From Natrinema limicola JCM 13563 (lineage in GTDB: Archaea > Halobacteriota > Halobacteria > Halobacteriales > Natrialbaceae): a stretch of 59,329 nucleotides of DNA. The translations under genes and the position numbers were made by a program. The DNA lies in the NCBI RefSeq assembly GCF_000337475.1, contig NZ_AOIT01000010.1, forward strand, positions 182,377 to 241,705. The letters are read 5' to 3'. A model generated the notes under the pieces. It made no database searches and was not told the origin of the DNA. It was given only the letters and a program-made list of their open reading frames with translations. Of this stretch, positions 33,631-41,172 are shown piece by piece. Every line of letters starts with the position of its first letter. The first letter of the stretch is position 1.

Positions 33631-34041
33631 GTGGAGATCTCTGAAAAATTGTTGTGTCTGTTCAGTACGGACGTATCGGAGGAGGAGGATCGCTACGTCA
33701 TCGAGGTACCGCGGCAGGAAGTCGAGACCGGCGACATCGATCCCGGCGAGGTCTATCGTGTCGCGCTTATCTCGCGTGAAGACGAAACGAGCGGCGACGA
33801 GGGGACGACGACTACGACACCCAAAAGTGCGCCATCGGAGCCCCAGCCACCGGTCGATGTCGGCGAAACGCGCTACGTCGAGATCGAAGACATCGGCAAA
33901 CAGGGCGACGGGATCGCCCGCGTCGAACGCGGCTACGTCATCATCGTACCCGGAGCGGATGTCGGCGAACGCGTCAAGATCGAAGTCACCGAGGTCAAGT
34001 CGAACTTCGCCGTCGGCGAGATCATCGAGGAGACGTTCTAA
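33631..34041 (+). CDS. TRAM-domain RNA-binding protein
   Basis: A GTG at 33631 gives 136 residues beginning MEISEKLLCLFSTDVSEEED, the usual start for this haloarchaeal family. ATGs at 33577 and 33598 would add an unlike leader. A linker rich in Thr and Pro follows. The TRAM domain (~78-135) then reads RYVEIEDIGKQGDGIARVER and YVIIVPGADVGERVKI. TRAM proteins bind RNA and may act as cold-shock-like chaperones in archaea. A T-rich stretch (34050-34054) just past the stop probably ends transcription. Confidence 0.88.
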   Translation: MEISEKLLCLFSTDVSEEEDRYVIEVPRQEVETGDIDPGEVYRVALISREDETSGDEGTTTTTPKSAPSEPQPPVDVGETRYVEIEDIGKQGDGIARVERGYVIIVPGADVGERVKIEVTEVKSNFAVGEIIEETF

Positions 34042-34049
34042 CAACGACC

Positions 34050-34054
34050 TTTTT
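34050..34054 (+). terminator. Poly-T terminator after the TRAM gene
   Basis: TTTTT begins 9 nt past the stop codon and is followed by a GC-rich hairpin at 34067-34085. Archaeal termination uses such T tracts. Confidence 0.4.
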
Positions 34055-34066
34055 ACCCGAGTCCTC

Positions 34067-34220
34067 GCGCGGCCATCGGCCGCGCTCGAACCCGGGCAAA
34101 AAATCTCGACCAAAAACACCGGCAGAGCAGAGCTCTCCCGAGCTCCCGTTCACTTCGTTCACGGGAAAGATCGAGCGCGCCGCCGGCGCGCTCGGTGAAA
34201 CGGCGCGCAGAGCGCGCCGT
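34067..34220. repeat. Array of strong GC-rich hairpins between convergent genes
   Basis: Three near-perfect stems follow each other. GCGCGGCC-ATC-GGCCGCGC spans 34067-34085. A 10-bp stem around loop GCC spans 34172-34194 (arm CGAGCGCGCC). CGGCGCGC-AGA-GCGCGCCG spans 34201-34219. A weaker CCCGT/ACGGG stem is at 34145-34165. All loops of the strong stems are 3 nt. The region separates the convergent TRAM and YkgJ genes and has no coding frame. Confidence 0.7.
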
Positions 34221-34339
34221 ACAGTGGCTGCCACTACAGTAAAGCCATCAGTTAACCTTCGGTTTTGCTACTCGAGTCGAGACTGTTCGTCCGCGTCTCC
34301 GTGGAACCGGTGTACGTGATCGATCTACCGCCGCTCGTC

Positions 34340-35059
34340 TCAGTCCTCGAGCGGCGTCCCATCCATCCGTTTCGCCCCTTCCGAGTCGTGGACGACGACC
34401 TCGCTGGGGCCGGGATCGGCAGGCCGGTAGCGATCTCGGACGGCGATCGCTTCCTCGAGTTCCCGGATCGCGCGTTCTTTCAGCGCTCGAGCCAGTTCCT
34501 CGGCGTCGTCGCGGGAGATATCGCGGCCGAGACCCTCACACTCGTGGGCGCGGACAATCCCCTCCTCGTCGCCGGCTTCGCCGGCTTCCCGTTGCGCTTC
34601 CAGCGCAACGCTGTCGACGGCTTCGCCCATCGGCTGGCTGGTGCCCGCGAGCGCAATACTGAACGGATACGTCTGGCAGATGAGTGGGCGGTCGTCGTGA
34701 GCGACACAGGAACCACGTCCCGCATCGTCTTCCTCGTAGAAGACGCAGTCGCCACAGCCGTCGGTCTGGAGCGCCCACTCGAAGGTCTCGCCCTCGAGGT
34801 CGCCGTCGTCGGATTCGGCAAGCCCGTAGGGCATCGGGCGGGCGACGTCGCGCCAGTCGTGCTCCTCGTCGCCGGTCGCGGCTGCCTGCTGGAGGTCGCG
34901 CACTTCGTCGGGAAATACCGTCGCGGTGTGGTCGTCGTCATCGGCTGTACAGCAGGCTCCACAGCGGGTACACTCGAAGCCGATCGACTCGATCGCGTCC
35001 GCGAGATCGGCAACGGCGAGCTGGCGAGCGGTGTCGAGTTCGTCCTCGAGCGATTGCAC
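34340..35059 (-). CDS. YkgJ-family cysteine-cluster protein
   Basis: A GTG at 35059 (VQSLEDELDTARQLAVADLA) gives 239 residues and avoids overlap with the upstream gene; the frame to 35128 would overlap it. The YkgJ cluster is present: FECTRCGACC (about residues 28-37), GCGDCVFYEE, GSCVAH and RPLICQTYPF. These cysteines are thought to bind Zn or an Fe-S cluster. The C-terminal third is helical and charged. It is read with the MBL-fold gene 29 bp upstream. Confidence 0.85.
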   Translation of the reverse strand: MQSLEDELDTARQLAVADLADAIESIGFECTRCGACCTADDDDHTATVFPDEVRDLQQAAATGDEEHDWRDVARPMPYGLAESDDGDLEGETFEWALQTDGCGDCVFYEEDDAGRGSCVAHDDRPLICQTYPFSIALAGTSQPMGEAVDSVALEAQREAGEAGDEEGIVRAHECEGLGRDISRDDAEELARALKERAIRELEEAIAVRDRYRPADPGPSEVVVHDSEGAKRMDGTPLED

Positions 35060-35088
35060 ACCTGATGGTCGGTGTCCATGGAGAAAAG

Positions 35089-35910
35089 TCAGTCGTCCGC
35101 GAACGGCGATACCGGCCGGTCGTCCCACGTGACGTGTCCTTCGACGGCGAGTTTCTCGAGATGGGCGGCGACGGTCGCCCGCGCGAGGTCGCGCACGCCC
35201 GCGAGGTTTTTGTCGTATGCCGTCTCGAGGATCTCCGCGATCGTATCGGCACCAGTCGTGGCTGCCTCGTGAATCCGCCGTTCGCGCTCGGTCCGGTGGG
35301 AAAGCAGGCGCTCGAGGATTGCACGAGGAGCGTTGATCTCGGGCCCATGACCGGGATACAACGTCGGTGGGTCGATCGCCCGGAGTCGACGCAGCGTCGT
35401 CATGTACGCACGCATATCTCCCTTTGGCGTGCCGACGACGACGCTCCCCTCACGGACGGCGCAGTCGCCACAGCAGATCGGGCCGCCGCGACCGGCCTCG
35501 AGCGCGACGTGATCGGGCGCGTGTCCCGGCGCGTCGAGGATGCGGATGCGCTCGTCGCCGAGTGGGATCGTCGTGCCGGGCGTAAACGTGCGGTCGGGAT
35601 CGCAGCCGGTCGCGTCACGGAATCGATCGACGCGGCCGTCGCGAGCCCACACTGTCGCGTCAGTTGCGGCCGCGTACGGCTCGACGCCGCCGACGTGGTC
35701 GGGATGGGTGTGCGTAACGAGGATGTGATCGATGGTGTGTGCCTCGAGCAGTCGGTCGAGCGCGTCGGTTTTCGCCGCGGGATCGACGAGTATCGCGGGC
35801 TCGTGGCCGGCCTCGTCGCGTCGTGTCTCGGTTTCGCTGACGAGGTAGGCGTTGGTCTCCCCACCCGGTGCGCGCGTCGCGACCGGGATCGGACACCGCG
35901 TGACGTGCAT
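35089..35910 (-). CDS. Metallo-beta-lactamase-fold hydrolase (LACTB2-like)
   Basis: This 273-residue protein has the metal-binding motif THTHPDHVGG (about 66-75), further ligand loops APGHAPDH (~126) and LYPGHGPEI (~186), and a C-terminal winged-helix-like segment (LARATVAAHLEKLAVEGHV). This combination is typical of LACTB2-like MBL proteins, which include endoribonucleases as well as thioester hydrolases. A start at 35910 (MHVTRCPIPVAT) fits. It is probably co-transcribed with the YkgJ gene. Confidence 0.88.
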   Translation of the reverse strand: MHVTRCPIPVATRAPGGETNAYLVSETETRRDEAGHEPAILVDPAAKTDALDRLLEAHTIDHILVTHTHPDHVGGVEPYAAATDATVWARDGRVDRFRDATGCDPDRTFTPGTTIPLGDERIRILDAPGHAPDHVALEAGRGGPICCGDCAVREGSVVVGTPKGDMRAYMTTLRRLRAIDPPTLYPGHGPEINAPRAILERLLSHRTERERRIHEAATTGADTIAEILETAYDKNLAGVRDLARATVAAHLEKLAVEGHVTWDDRPVSPFADD

Positions 35911-36009
35911 ATCTCAACACTGTGAGCGAGCGAAAAAGGATCTATCGTCGGCCGGTTAGCGCTCTCGCACAGGACCGTCCATGATCGTCACGCGTGCGAG
36001 CCGGGCCGG

Positions 36010-36291
36010 TCAGCACTTGAGGAAGTAGACCTGTTTGCGTGCATCGCGGAAACTGTACCGCGAGCCGATGAGGCCGACGTCCTCGAGTCGGTTGAGCGCG
36101 TACCGAACGGTGCGGTCGGGAAGTAGCGATTCCTCGGCGAGTTGGCCCTGCGAGAGCGGCGAGTCGGTTTCTAACACTTTCGCGACGAGCTTCGCACTCG
36201 GTGGCAGGTCACGGAGGCGGTCACGGTATTCCTCCTCCGAGAGGAGTTCCTCGGCAGCGGTAGCACGGTCTTCGGCTGTACTCATGCTCAT
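36010..36291 (-). CDS. Winged-helix (MarR/TrmB-like) transcriptional regulator
   Basis: This 93-residue protein (start MSMSTAEDR; MSTAEDR at 36285 is equally possible) has one winged helix (~25-90). It contains LPPSAKLVAKVLETDSPLSQ, recognition helix SLLPDRTVRYALNRLEDVGLI and a wing ending in KQVYFLKC. Short stand-alone HTH proteins of this kind are common haloarchaeal regulators. The upstream spacer (36292-36501) is AT-rich and is shared with the divergent methyltransferase gene. Confidence 0.82.
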   Translation of the reverse strand: MSMSTAEDRATAAEELLSEEEYRDRLRDLPPSAKLVAKVLETDSPLSQGQLAEESLLPDRTVRYALNRLEDVGLIGSRYSFRDARKQVYFLKC

Positions 36292-36501
36292 ACTCGAGCC
36301 AGCGGCGTCGTCGGTGGTAAAGCTTCCCTATATGTGGATACGGATACTGAAGTTTGTATAAGGCATATAAGTAAGATATTAACACAGCCATATAGTTCGG
36401 GTTTCGGCAACGATGGTCACGCAAGATAGCAGTACAGAGCCGGGTTCGTCGGCTGGACTCCAGTATCGTTTTATCCCAGCACGACAGTAGATTCGCCCAG
36501 T
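36292..36501. promoter_or_regulatory. AT-rich divergent promoter region
   Basis: This spacer between the HTH regulator and the methyltransferase is markedly richer in AT than its surroundings. It holds repeated ATATAAG-like stretches at 36328-36395, with CTATATG and CATATAG in inverted orientation about 60 bp apart. Regulator binding here is inferred. Confidence 0.4.
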
Positions 36502-37209
36502 GTGAAAGGACAGGAGTGGTACCAGGCCGACGACGTCGCCGAGGAATACGACGACAAGCGCTTCTCCCGGGGCGGCCAGCTGATCGACCGTCGGGAGAAA
36601 GAAGCCGTCCTCGAGGCGATCATGCCCGTCGAGGATCAGAAGGTCCTCGAAATCGCCTGTGGTACCGGGCGGTTTACCGTCATGCTCGCCCACCAGGGAG
36701 CCGATGTCGTGGGACTGGACATCTCGGCAGCGATGTTACAGCAGGGACGACGAAAAGCACAGGACACCGAACTCGCAGGCACGCTCGAGTTTCTCCGCGG
36801 TGACGCGGGCCGGTTGCCGTTTCCGGACGATCACTTCGATACCGTCATCGCGATGCGGTTTTTCCATCTCGCAGACGATCCGGAGGCGTTCTTAGAGGAG
36901 ATGCGACGCGTTTCCCGCGATCAGATCGTCTTCGATACGTTCAACCGCTTTTCGGCTCGCAGCATTTACAACTGGGCGCTGCCGATGGGGTCGCGGCTCT
37001 ACTCGAAAAGCGAAATCGCGGTCCTGCTCGCGAAGACGGATCTAACGCTCGTCGACGTCGAGGACGATTTCCTCCTTCCCTACGGGCTCTATCGGTCGAT
37101 CCCCAACTCCCTCGCGTCACCGCTTCGGACGTTGGACAAGGCGATCGGTGAGTTGCCGATCACCGACCACGTCGCATCGGTCTCGTACTGGAACGCACGT
37201 GTTCGCTGA
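36502..37209 (+). CDS. Class I SAM-dependent methyltransferase
   Basis: A GTG start at 36502 gives 235 residues. The Rossmann SAM motif is VLEIACGTGRFTVMLA (~50-65), followed by VVGLDISAAML (motif II) and GDAGRLPFPDDHFDTVIA (motif III/IV). It is a UbiE/Methyltransf_11-type enzyme with unknown acceptor. A glycosyltransferase gene follows 49 bp downstream on the same strand, so the pair may modify a lipid, glycan or cell-envelope compound. Confidence 0.87.
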   Translation: MKGQEWYQADDVAEEYDDKRFSRGGQLIDRREKEAVLEAIMPVEDQKVLEIACGTGRFTVMLAHQGADVVGLDISAAMLQQGRRKAQDTELAGTLEFLRGDAGRLPFPDDHFDTVIAMRFFHLADDPEAFLEEMRRVSRDQIVFDTFNRFSARSIYNWALPMGSRLYSKSEIAVLLAKTDLTLVDVEDDFLLPYGLYRSIPNSLASPLRTLDKAIGELPITDHVASVSYWNARVR

Positions 37210-37258
37210 CCAGATTGAAATCCAACCTATTTACTACGAGGGTCTCCTATAGGTTGGT

Positions 37259-38206
37259 ATGGAGCTCTCGGTGGTCGTCTCGACGCTCAACGACCGAGAG
37301 CGATTAGTGTCGTGTCTCGATGCGCTCGCTAAGCGAACGCCGACTGAAACCGAGTGCATCGTCGTCAACGGCCCCTCCTCGGACGGCACGACTGGCGTCG
37401 TCCGTGACCGTGACGACATCGACGTGCTCGTCGAAATCTCCGAGCGCAATCCGAGCGTCTCCCGCAACGCCGGCCTCGAGCTCGCGACGGGCGACGTCGT
37501 CGCCTTCCTCGACGGCGGGTATGCGATCGACCATAGCTGGTATTCAGCCATCGACGAGTCAATGGCTGATGGGACCGATGTCGTCACCGGCCCCGTGACC
37601 GGTCATCCCCTTCACGCCGGTCAGTCGTCCGACGCCGTCGCTGGCCGGACTGTAACCCATTTTCACGGGGACAACGCCGCATTCGATCGATCCGTCCTCG
37701 ATGCGCTGGATGGCTTCGACGAGTATCTCACAGCGGCGGGTGAGCGCGACTGTGCACATCGGATCGCGAGCCTCGACTTCGAGGTGTCCTGGAACGCGGC
37801 GATGGCCGCTCGCTGTGAGGTCGGAACCGATTGCGGCGCGGTGATCGACTCACGGGAATCTTCGTCGAAACTTCGTTCTGACGGTGGCCGCACCGATCCT
37901 GACTGGGGGGCAGCCTATCGGTCGCTGTCGTACCGGCTGGCGAAAAACTACGGGCTGCGACCGGGCGTCTTCGCTCGGACTGCCGGCAGCGCGCTTCGAG
38001 AAGGGGCTACCGGCGTGTGCCGGCTGGCGGCCGGCGAGGCGACACCGACGAGCTGGCTCTCCGATGGGACCGATGTCGTCAGGAACGTCACACGCGGCCT
38101 ATGGGATGGCGTTCGAGCCCGATACCGTGATCGTTCGCCTCGCCGGAACCCCAACGGACTCTCACAGCGACACGATCGGGCAGTGCAGGTCTACGACTGG
38201 CGGTAA
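37259..38206 (+). CDS. Glycosyltransferase family 2
   Basis: This 315-residue protein has the GT-A nucleotide-sugar fold. It starts MELSVVVSTLNDRERLVSCLD, then CIVVNGPSSDGT and SVSRNAGLELATGDVVAFLDGG. The usual DxD is weak (FLDGGYAID), and an acceptor-site GERDCAHRIAS follows. The C-terminal ~80 residues are Arg-rich and unlike most GT2 enzymes. Haloarchaeal GT2 proteins serve in N-glycosylation and exopolysaccharide synthesis. No oligosaccharyltransferase gene is nearby. It is probably co-transcribed with the methyltransferase gene. Confidence 0.83.
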   Translation: MELSVVVSTLNDRERLVSCLDALAKRTPTETECIVVNGPSSDGTTGVVRDRDDIDVLVEISERNPSVSRNAGLELATGDVVAFLDGGYAIDHSWYSAIDESMADGTDVVTGPVTGHPLHAGQSSDAVAGRTVTHFHGDNAAFDRSVLDALDGFDEYLTAAGERDCAHRIASLDFEVSWNAAMAARCEVGTDCGAVIDSRESSSKLRSDGGRTDPDWGAAYRSLSYRLAKNYGLRPGVFARTAGSALREGATGVCRLAAGEATPTSWLSDGTDVVRNVTRGLWDGVRARYRDRSPRRNPNGLSQRHDRAVQVYDWR

Positions 38207-38373
38207 CTGACGGCCTCAAAAGCGACACTCGAGCGCGCCAACTCGTTCGGCGGCATCGACGATCGCGCGGACAATCTGGTGGCTCATTCGAGGACACTTA
38301 CGCTACCGATCAGTTCCCCTGAACGTCTTCGTCTGTTGGGATACGTCAAATGAACATTTCAGTCTAAGGTACC

Positions 38374-38378
38374 TTTAT
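38374..38378 (+). promoter_or_regulatory. TATA box of the SIMPL lipoprotein gene
   Basis: CTTTATCC places TTTAT 26-30 nt upstream of the ATG at 38404, fitting a leaderless transcript. Confidence 0.45.
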
Positions 38379-38403
38379 CCCCGCCCCCGACCGTCGATTA
38401 GGT

Positions 38404-39174
38404 ATGGATCGACGACAGTTTCTGGCGGCCTCGAGCATCGGACTCACAGCAGCGGCGGCGGGCTGTCTGGGCAGTCCGCTCAGCAGTGAGAATCCCGAAT
38501 CGGCTTCCGGGGCCGATCCCGGAGCAGAATCGGACATGAAAGCACGAGACGGTGAGATCACGGTCAGCGCCAGCGGCGAAGTCGAAGCCGAGCCCGATCA
38601 GGCAGTCATCGATGTCGGTGTGGAGGCGACCGGCGAAAGCGCAGCCGCCGTCACCGAAGAGCTCTCGACCGGCGCTGCCGAGTTGCGGACGACGTTCGAC
38701 GATCTCGAGATTCCCGAGGAGAACATTGAGGATGGACGATATCGGGTTCATCAAGCACACGGTCGAACCGCAACCGGCTACGAGGGGGCACACTCCTTCG
38801 AGGTGACGGTCACCGACGTCGACCGCGTCGGTGAGATTATCGATGCAGTGACCGAAGCCGGTGCGGACGACGTGGGTCACGTTCGCTTTACGCTCCGTGA
38901 GGAGACCCGCTCGGAACTGCGAAACGACGCGATCGACGACGCACTGGCAAACGCCGACGAGGAGGCGTCCCACATCGCGGACAACCGTGGCGTCACACTC
39001 GAGGGGACGACGGCCGTTTCGACCGGTGACGTACGGGTTCACCCGGTCCATCTCGAAGCCGAAGCCATGACGAGCGCTGACGCGGCAAGCGGTGGGGCAC
39101 CGCAGACGGAAATCGGGACGGAGCCGGTTCGCGTGAGCGCCAGCGTAACGGTTACGTATGCGTTTGCGCCGTAA
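38404..39174 (+). CDS. SIMPL-domain lipoprotein, probable Tat export
   Basis: The 256-residue protein starts MDRRQFLAASSIGLTAAAAG with twin arginines (Arg3-Arg4) and a lipobox ending at Cys21, the usual Tat lipoprotein signal of haloarchaea. The mature part has a SIMPL/DUF541 domain (~50-255): ITVSASGEVEAEPDQAVI, GAHSFEVTVTDVDRVGEI, and the closing VRVSASVTVTYAF. SIMPL proteins are periplasmic or surface-bound and linked to oxidative stress in bacteria. It is a single gene, convergent with carA, and a 10-bp hairpin lies between them. Confidence 0.9.
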   Translation: MDRRQFLAASSIGLTAAAAGCLGSPLSSENPESASGADPGAESDMKARDGEITVSASGEVEAEPDQAVIDVGVEATGESAAAVTEELSTGAAELRTTFDDLEIPEENIEDGRYRVHQAHGRTATGYEGAHSFEVTVTDVDRVGEIIDAVTEAGADDVGHVRFTLREETRSELRNDAIDDALANADEEASHIADNRGVTLEGTTAVSTGDVRVHPVHLEAEAMTSADAASGGAPQTEIGTEPVRVSASVTVTYAFAP

Positions 39175-39238
39175 CTGGCGACTGTGAGGCTGGCTGACCG
39201 CGACCGGGAGTACAGTCGACGAGTGATCAGATCACCGC

Positions 39239-39274
39239 CCGACAGCAGCCATCATCTTCGTTTTCTGCTGTCGG
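39239..39274. repeat. Hairpin between convergent SIMPL and carA genes
   Basis: CCGACAGCAG (39239-39248) and CTGCTGTCGG (39265-39274) are perfectly complementary around a 16-nt loop ending in TTTT. The right arm extends into GCTGTCGGACA, the dispersed 11-mer. It may serve as a bidirectional terminator. Confidence 0.55.
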
Positions 39275-39355
39275 ACACTCCGAGCAGTTGCCGAGAAACA
39301 GTTGTCACTGCGTAAGTGACGGACGAAAGACGAAACGCTCAGTCAGCAGTCGTCG

Positions 39356-40435
39356 TTAGTCGTCGGCTGGAACCGCTCGCGAGTCAGCTCGCCCGGAAGC
39401 CATGGCGAGCACGTCGTCGAAGAAGTCGAGGGTGTCTTCGGGGCCGGGGTTCGCTTCGGGGTGGTACTGGCGGGTGATCACGTCGTACTCGACGCCGTCG
39501 ATTCCCTCGGGCGTATCGTCGTTGACGTTGATCTGGGTGACCTCGAGGTGTTCGCCCGGTTCGGCGACCGTGTAGCCGTGGTTCTGGGTGGTCATGACGA
39601 CCTGCCCGGACTCGAGATCGAGCACGGGCTGGTTGACGCCGCGGTGGCCGAAGTCCATCTTCTCGGTCGAGCCGCCGAGGGCTTCGGCGACGATCTGCTG
39701 GCCGAGACAGATGCCGGCGACGGGCGTGTCCTCGACGAACTCCTCGACGAGCGTGATGGCCTGCTCGAAGTTGACTGGGTCGCCGGGACCGTTCGAGATG
39801 AAAAGGACATCCGGCTCGACGGCCGCGACGTCGTCGACTGTCGCGTTGTAGGGGAACACGTGGACGGTCGCGTCGCGCTCGATCAGCGAGTCGACGATCG
39901 AGCCTTTCGCGCCACAGTCGATGAGCGCGACGGTCTCGCCGTCGTTGTCTTCGCCGTGGACGACGGGTTCGTCGACGCTGACCTGTGCGCCGATGTCGGT
40001 GTGGTCGCTCATGGCCTTGCACTGTTCGAGTTCGGCCAGTGCGTCTTCCTCGGTGACGTCCTCGCCGACGGCGATACCGCATTTCATCGCACCGCCGTCA
40101 CGGATATCGGTAACCACATCACGCGTGTCGATGTGGTCGACAGCCGGGACGTCCTCGCTTTCGAGCCACTCGGCGACGTCCTCGGTGAGTTCCTTTGCAA
40201 GCACCGCACGCGGATGGACGCGGTCGGACTCGAAGCGCTCCTCGCGGACGCCGTAGTTGCCGATCAGCGGGTACGAGAAGGTCAGGACCTGCTCCTCGTA
40301 GGAGGGATCGGTCAGACTCTCCTCGTAGCCTGTATATGCTGTTGTGAAAACGAGTTCACCGCGGGCCGTACCTGACGCACGACCACGTCCCTCGAGTACG
40401 TGGCCGCCTTCCAGTGCGACGTAGGCTTCCGTCAT
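39356..40435 (-). CDS. carA: Carbamoyl-phosphate synthase small (glutaminase) subunit
   Basis: This 359-residue protein has the CarA N-terminal domain (VALEGGHVLEGRGRA, FTTAYTGYEESLTDPSY). A class I glutamine amidotransferase domain follows, with nucleophile Cys near residue 243 in AGICLGQQIVAEALGG and the His-Glu pair in YHPEANPGPED. It supplies ammonia to CarB for arginine and pyrimidine synthesis. The window ends of this locus show no carB downstream: the next gene is the convergent SIMPL gene. The start region is shared with a divergent Lrp regulator. Confidence 0.96.
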   Translation of the reverse strand: MTEAYVALEGGHVLEGRGRASGTARGELVFTTAYTGYEESLTDPSYEEQVLTFSYPLIGNYGVREERFESDRVHPRAVLAKELTEDVAEWLESEDVPAVDHIDTRDVVTDIRDGGAMKCGIAVGEDVTEEDALAELEQCKAMSDHTDIGAQVSVDEPVVHGEDNDGETVALIDCGAKGSIVDSLIERDATVHVFPYNATVDDVAAVEPDVLFISNGPGDPVNFEQAITLVEEFVEDTPVAGICLGQQIVAEALGGSTEKMDFGHRGVNQPVLDLESGQVVMTTQNHGYTVAEPGEHLEVTQINVNDDTPEGIDGVEYDVITRQYHPEANPGPEDTLDFFDDVLAMASGRADSRAVPADD

Positions 40436-40486
40436 TACGATCTACGTATCGGATGGACGTTCATAAGTGTTGTCTTCGAAGCTCAG

Positions 40487-40501
40487 TTACGATTTTCGTA
40501 A
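40487..40501. promoter_or_regulatory. Perfect 15-nt palindrome in the carA/lrp divergent promoter
   Basis: TTACGA-TTT-TCGTAA lies 52 bp from the carA start and 36 bp from the lrp start, between their TATA-like elements. Lrp-family proteins bind symmetric sites near their own promoters, so this is a good candidate operator for autoregulation and for carA control. Confidence 0.5.
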
Positions 40502-40537
40502 TCGGTAAGTGCGGGTCGGCTGTAGGTACGTATCTCT

Positions 40538-40951
40538 ATGGACGACCTGGACCGACAGATCCTCGATATCCTCCGGCGTGACGCCCGAACGCCGTATACT
40601 GAGATCGCAGACGAGGTTGGGACGAGTGAGGGGACCGTGCGCAATCGTGTCGAACGAATGATGGACGACGACGTCATCGAGCGTTTTACCATTTCGACTC
40701 GGACGGGGAACGTCCAGGCGATGCTCGAGATCAGCGTCGCGGTCGACGTCGATACCAAGGGAGTCTCCGAGCGGATGGCGGAGTGGGACGAGGTCGACTT
40801 CGTTTGGATGGTCTCGGGCGAGCAGGACATCGTCCTCGTCGTCGACGCCGCGGACACGCGCGGGGTTAACGATCTCATTACGAAGGCCCGCGATCAGGAC
40901 GAGGTTGTCAGCACGAAGACACGGCTAATCTTAGACGAAGAACTCGGGTAA
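40538..40951 (+). CDS. Lrp/AsnC-family transcriptional regulator
   Basis: This 137-residue protein has an N-terminal HTH (MDDLDRQILDILRRDARTPY, then IADEVGTSEGTVRNRVERM). An effector-binding RAM domain (~65-135) follows, with VDFVWMVSGEQDIVLVVDA. Lrp proteins sense amino acids and form dimers or octamers. Divergent placement next to carA, and the palindrome between them, suggest control of carbamoyl-phosphate synthesis; that role is inferred. Confidence 0.93.
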   Translation: MDDLDRQILDILRRDARTPYTEIADEVGTSEGTVRNRVERMMDDDVIERFTISTRTGNVQAMLEISVAVDVDTKGVSERMAEWDEVDFVWMVSGEQDIVLVVDAADTRGVNDLITKARDQDEVVSTKTRLILDEELG

Positions 40952-40980
40952 GCGTGGTCTGTGGTCGTTTCGAGCGACCT

Positions 40981-41041
40981 GATGCTGTCGGACAGAACGA
41001 CGTGACGCCGGTCGCGAATTCGCGGCCGTCTCCACACAGGC
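40981..41041. repeat. Intergenic element of the TGTCCGRCAGY family (copy B)
   Basis: It starts with GCTGTCGGACA at 40984-40994. At 41010-41035 it carries a stretch identical at 25 of 26 positions to 6567-6592. The right-hand inverted arm seen in copy A has been lost. Confidence 0.55.
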
Positions 41042-41172
41042 GATGGCCGCATGTCTGCGGCCGGCTTCGTCGTGACTGCTATCCAGGGGTATGGAGTCCG
41101 GATTCCGCCGGTATTCTCACTGAGTTGGAAAACCTCGATTCCTTTTTCGAGTTGGTTCTATAGTCATGGATA

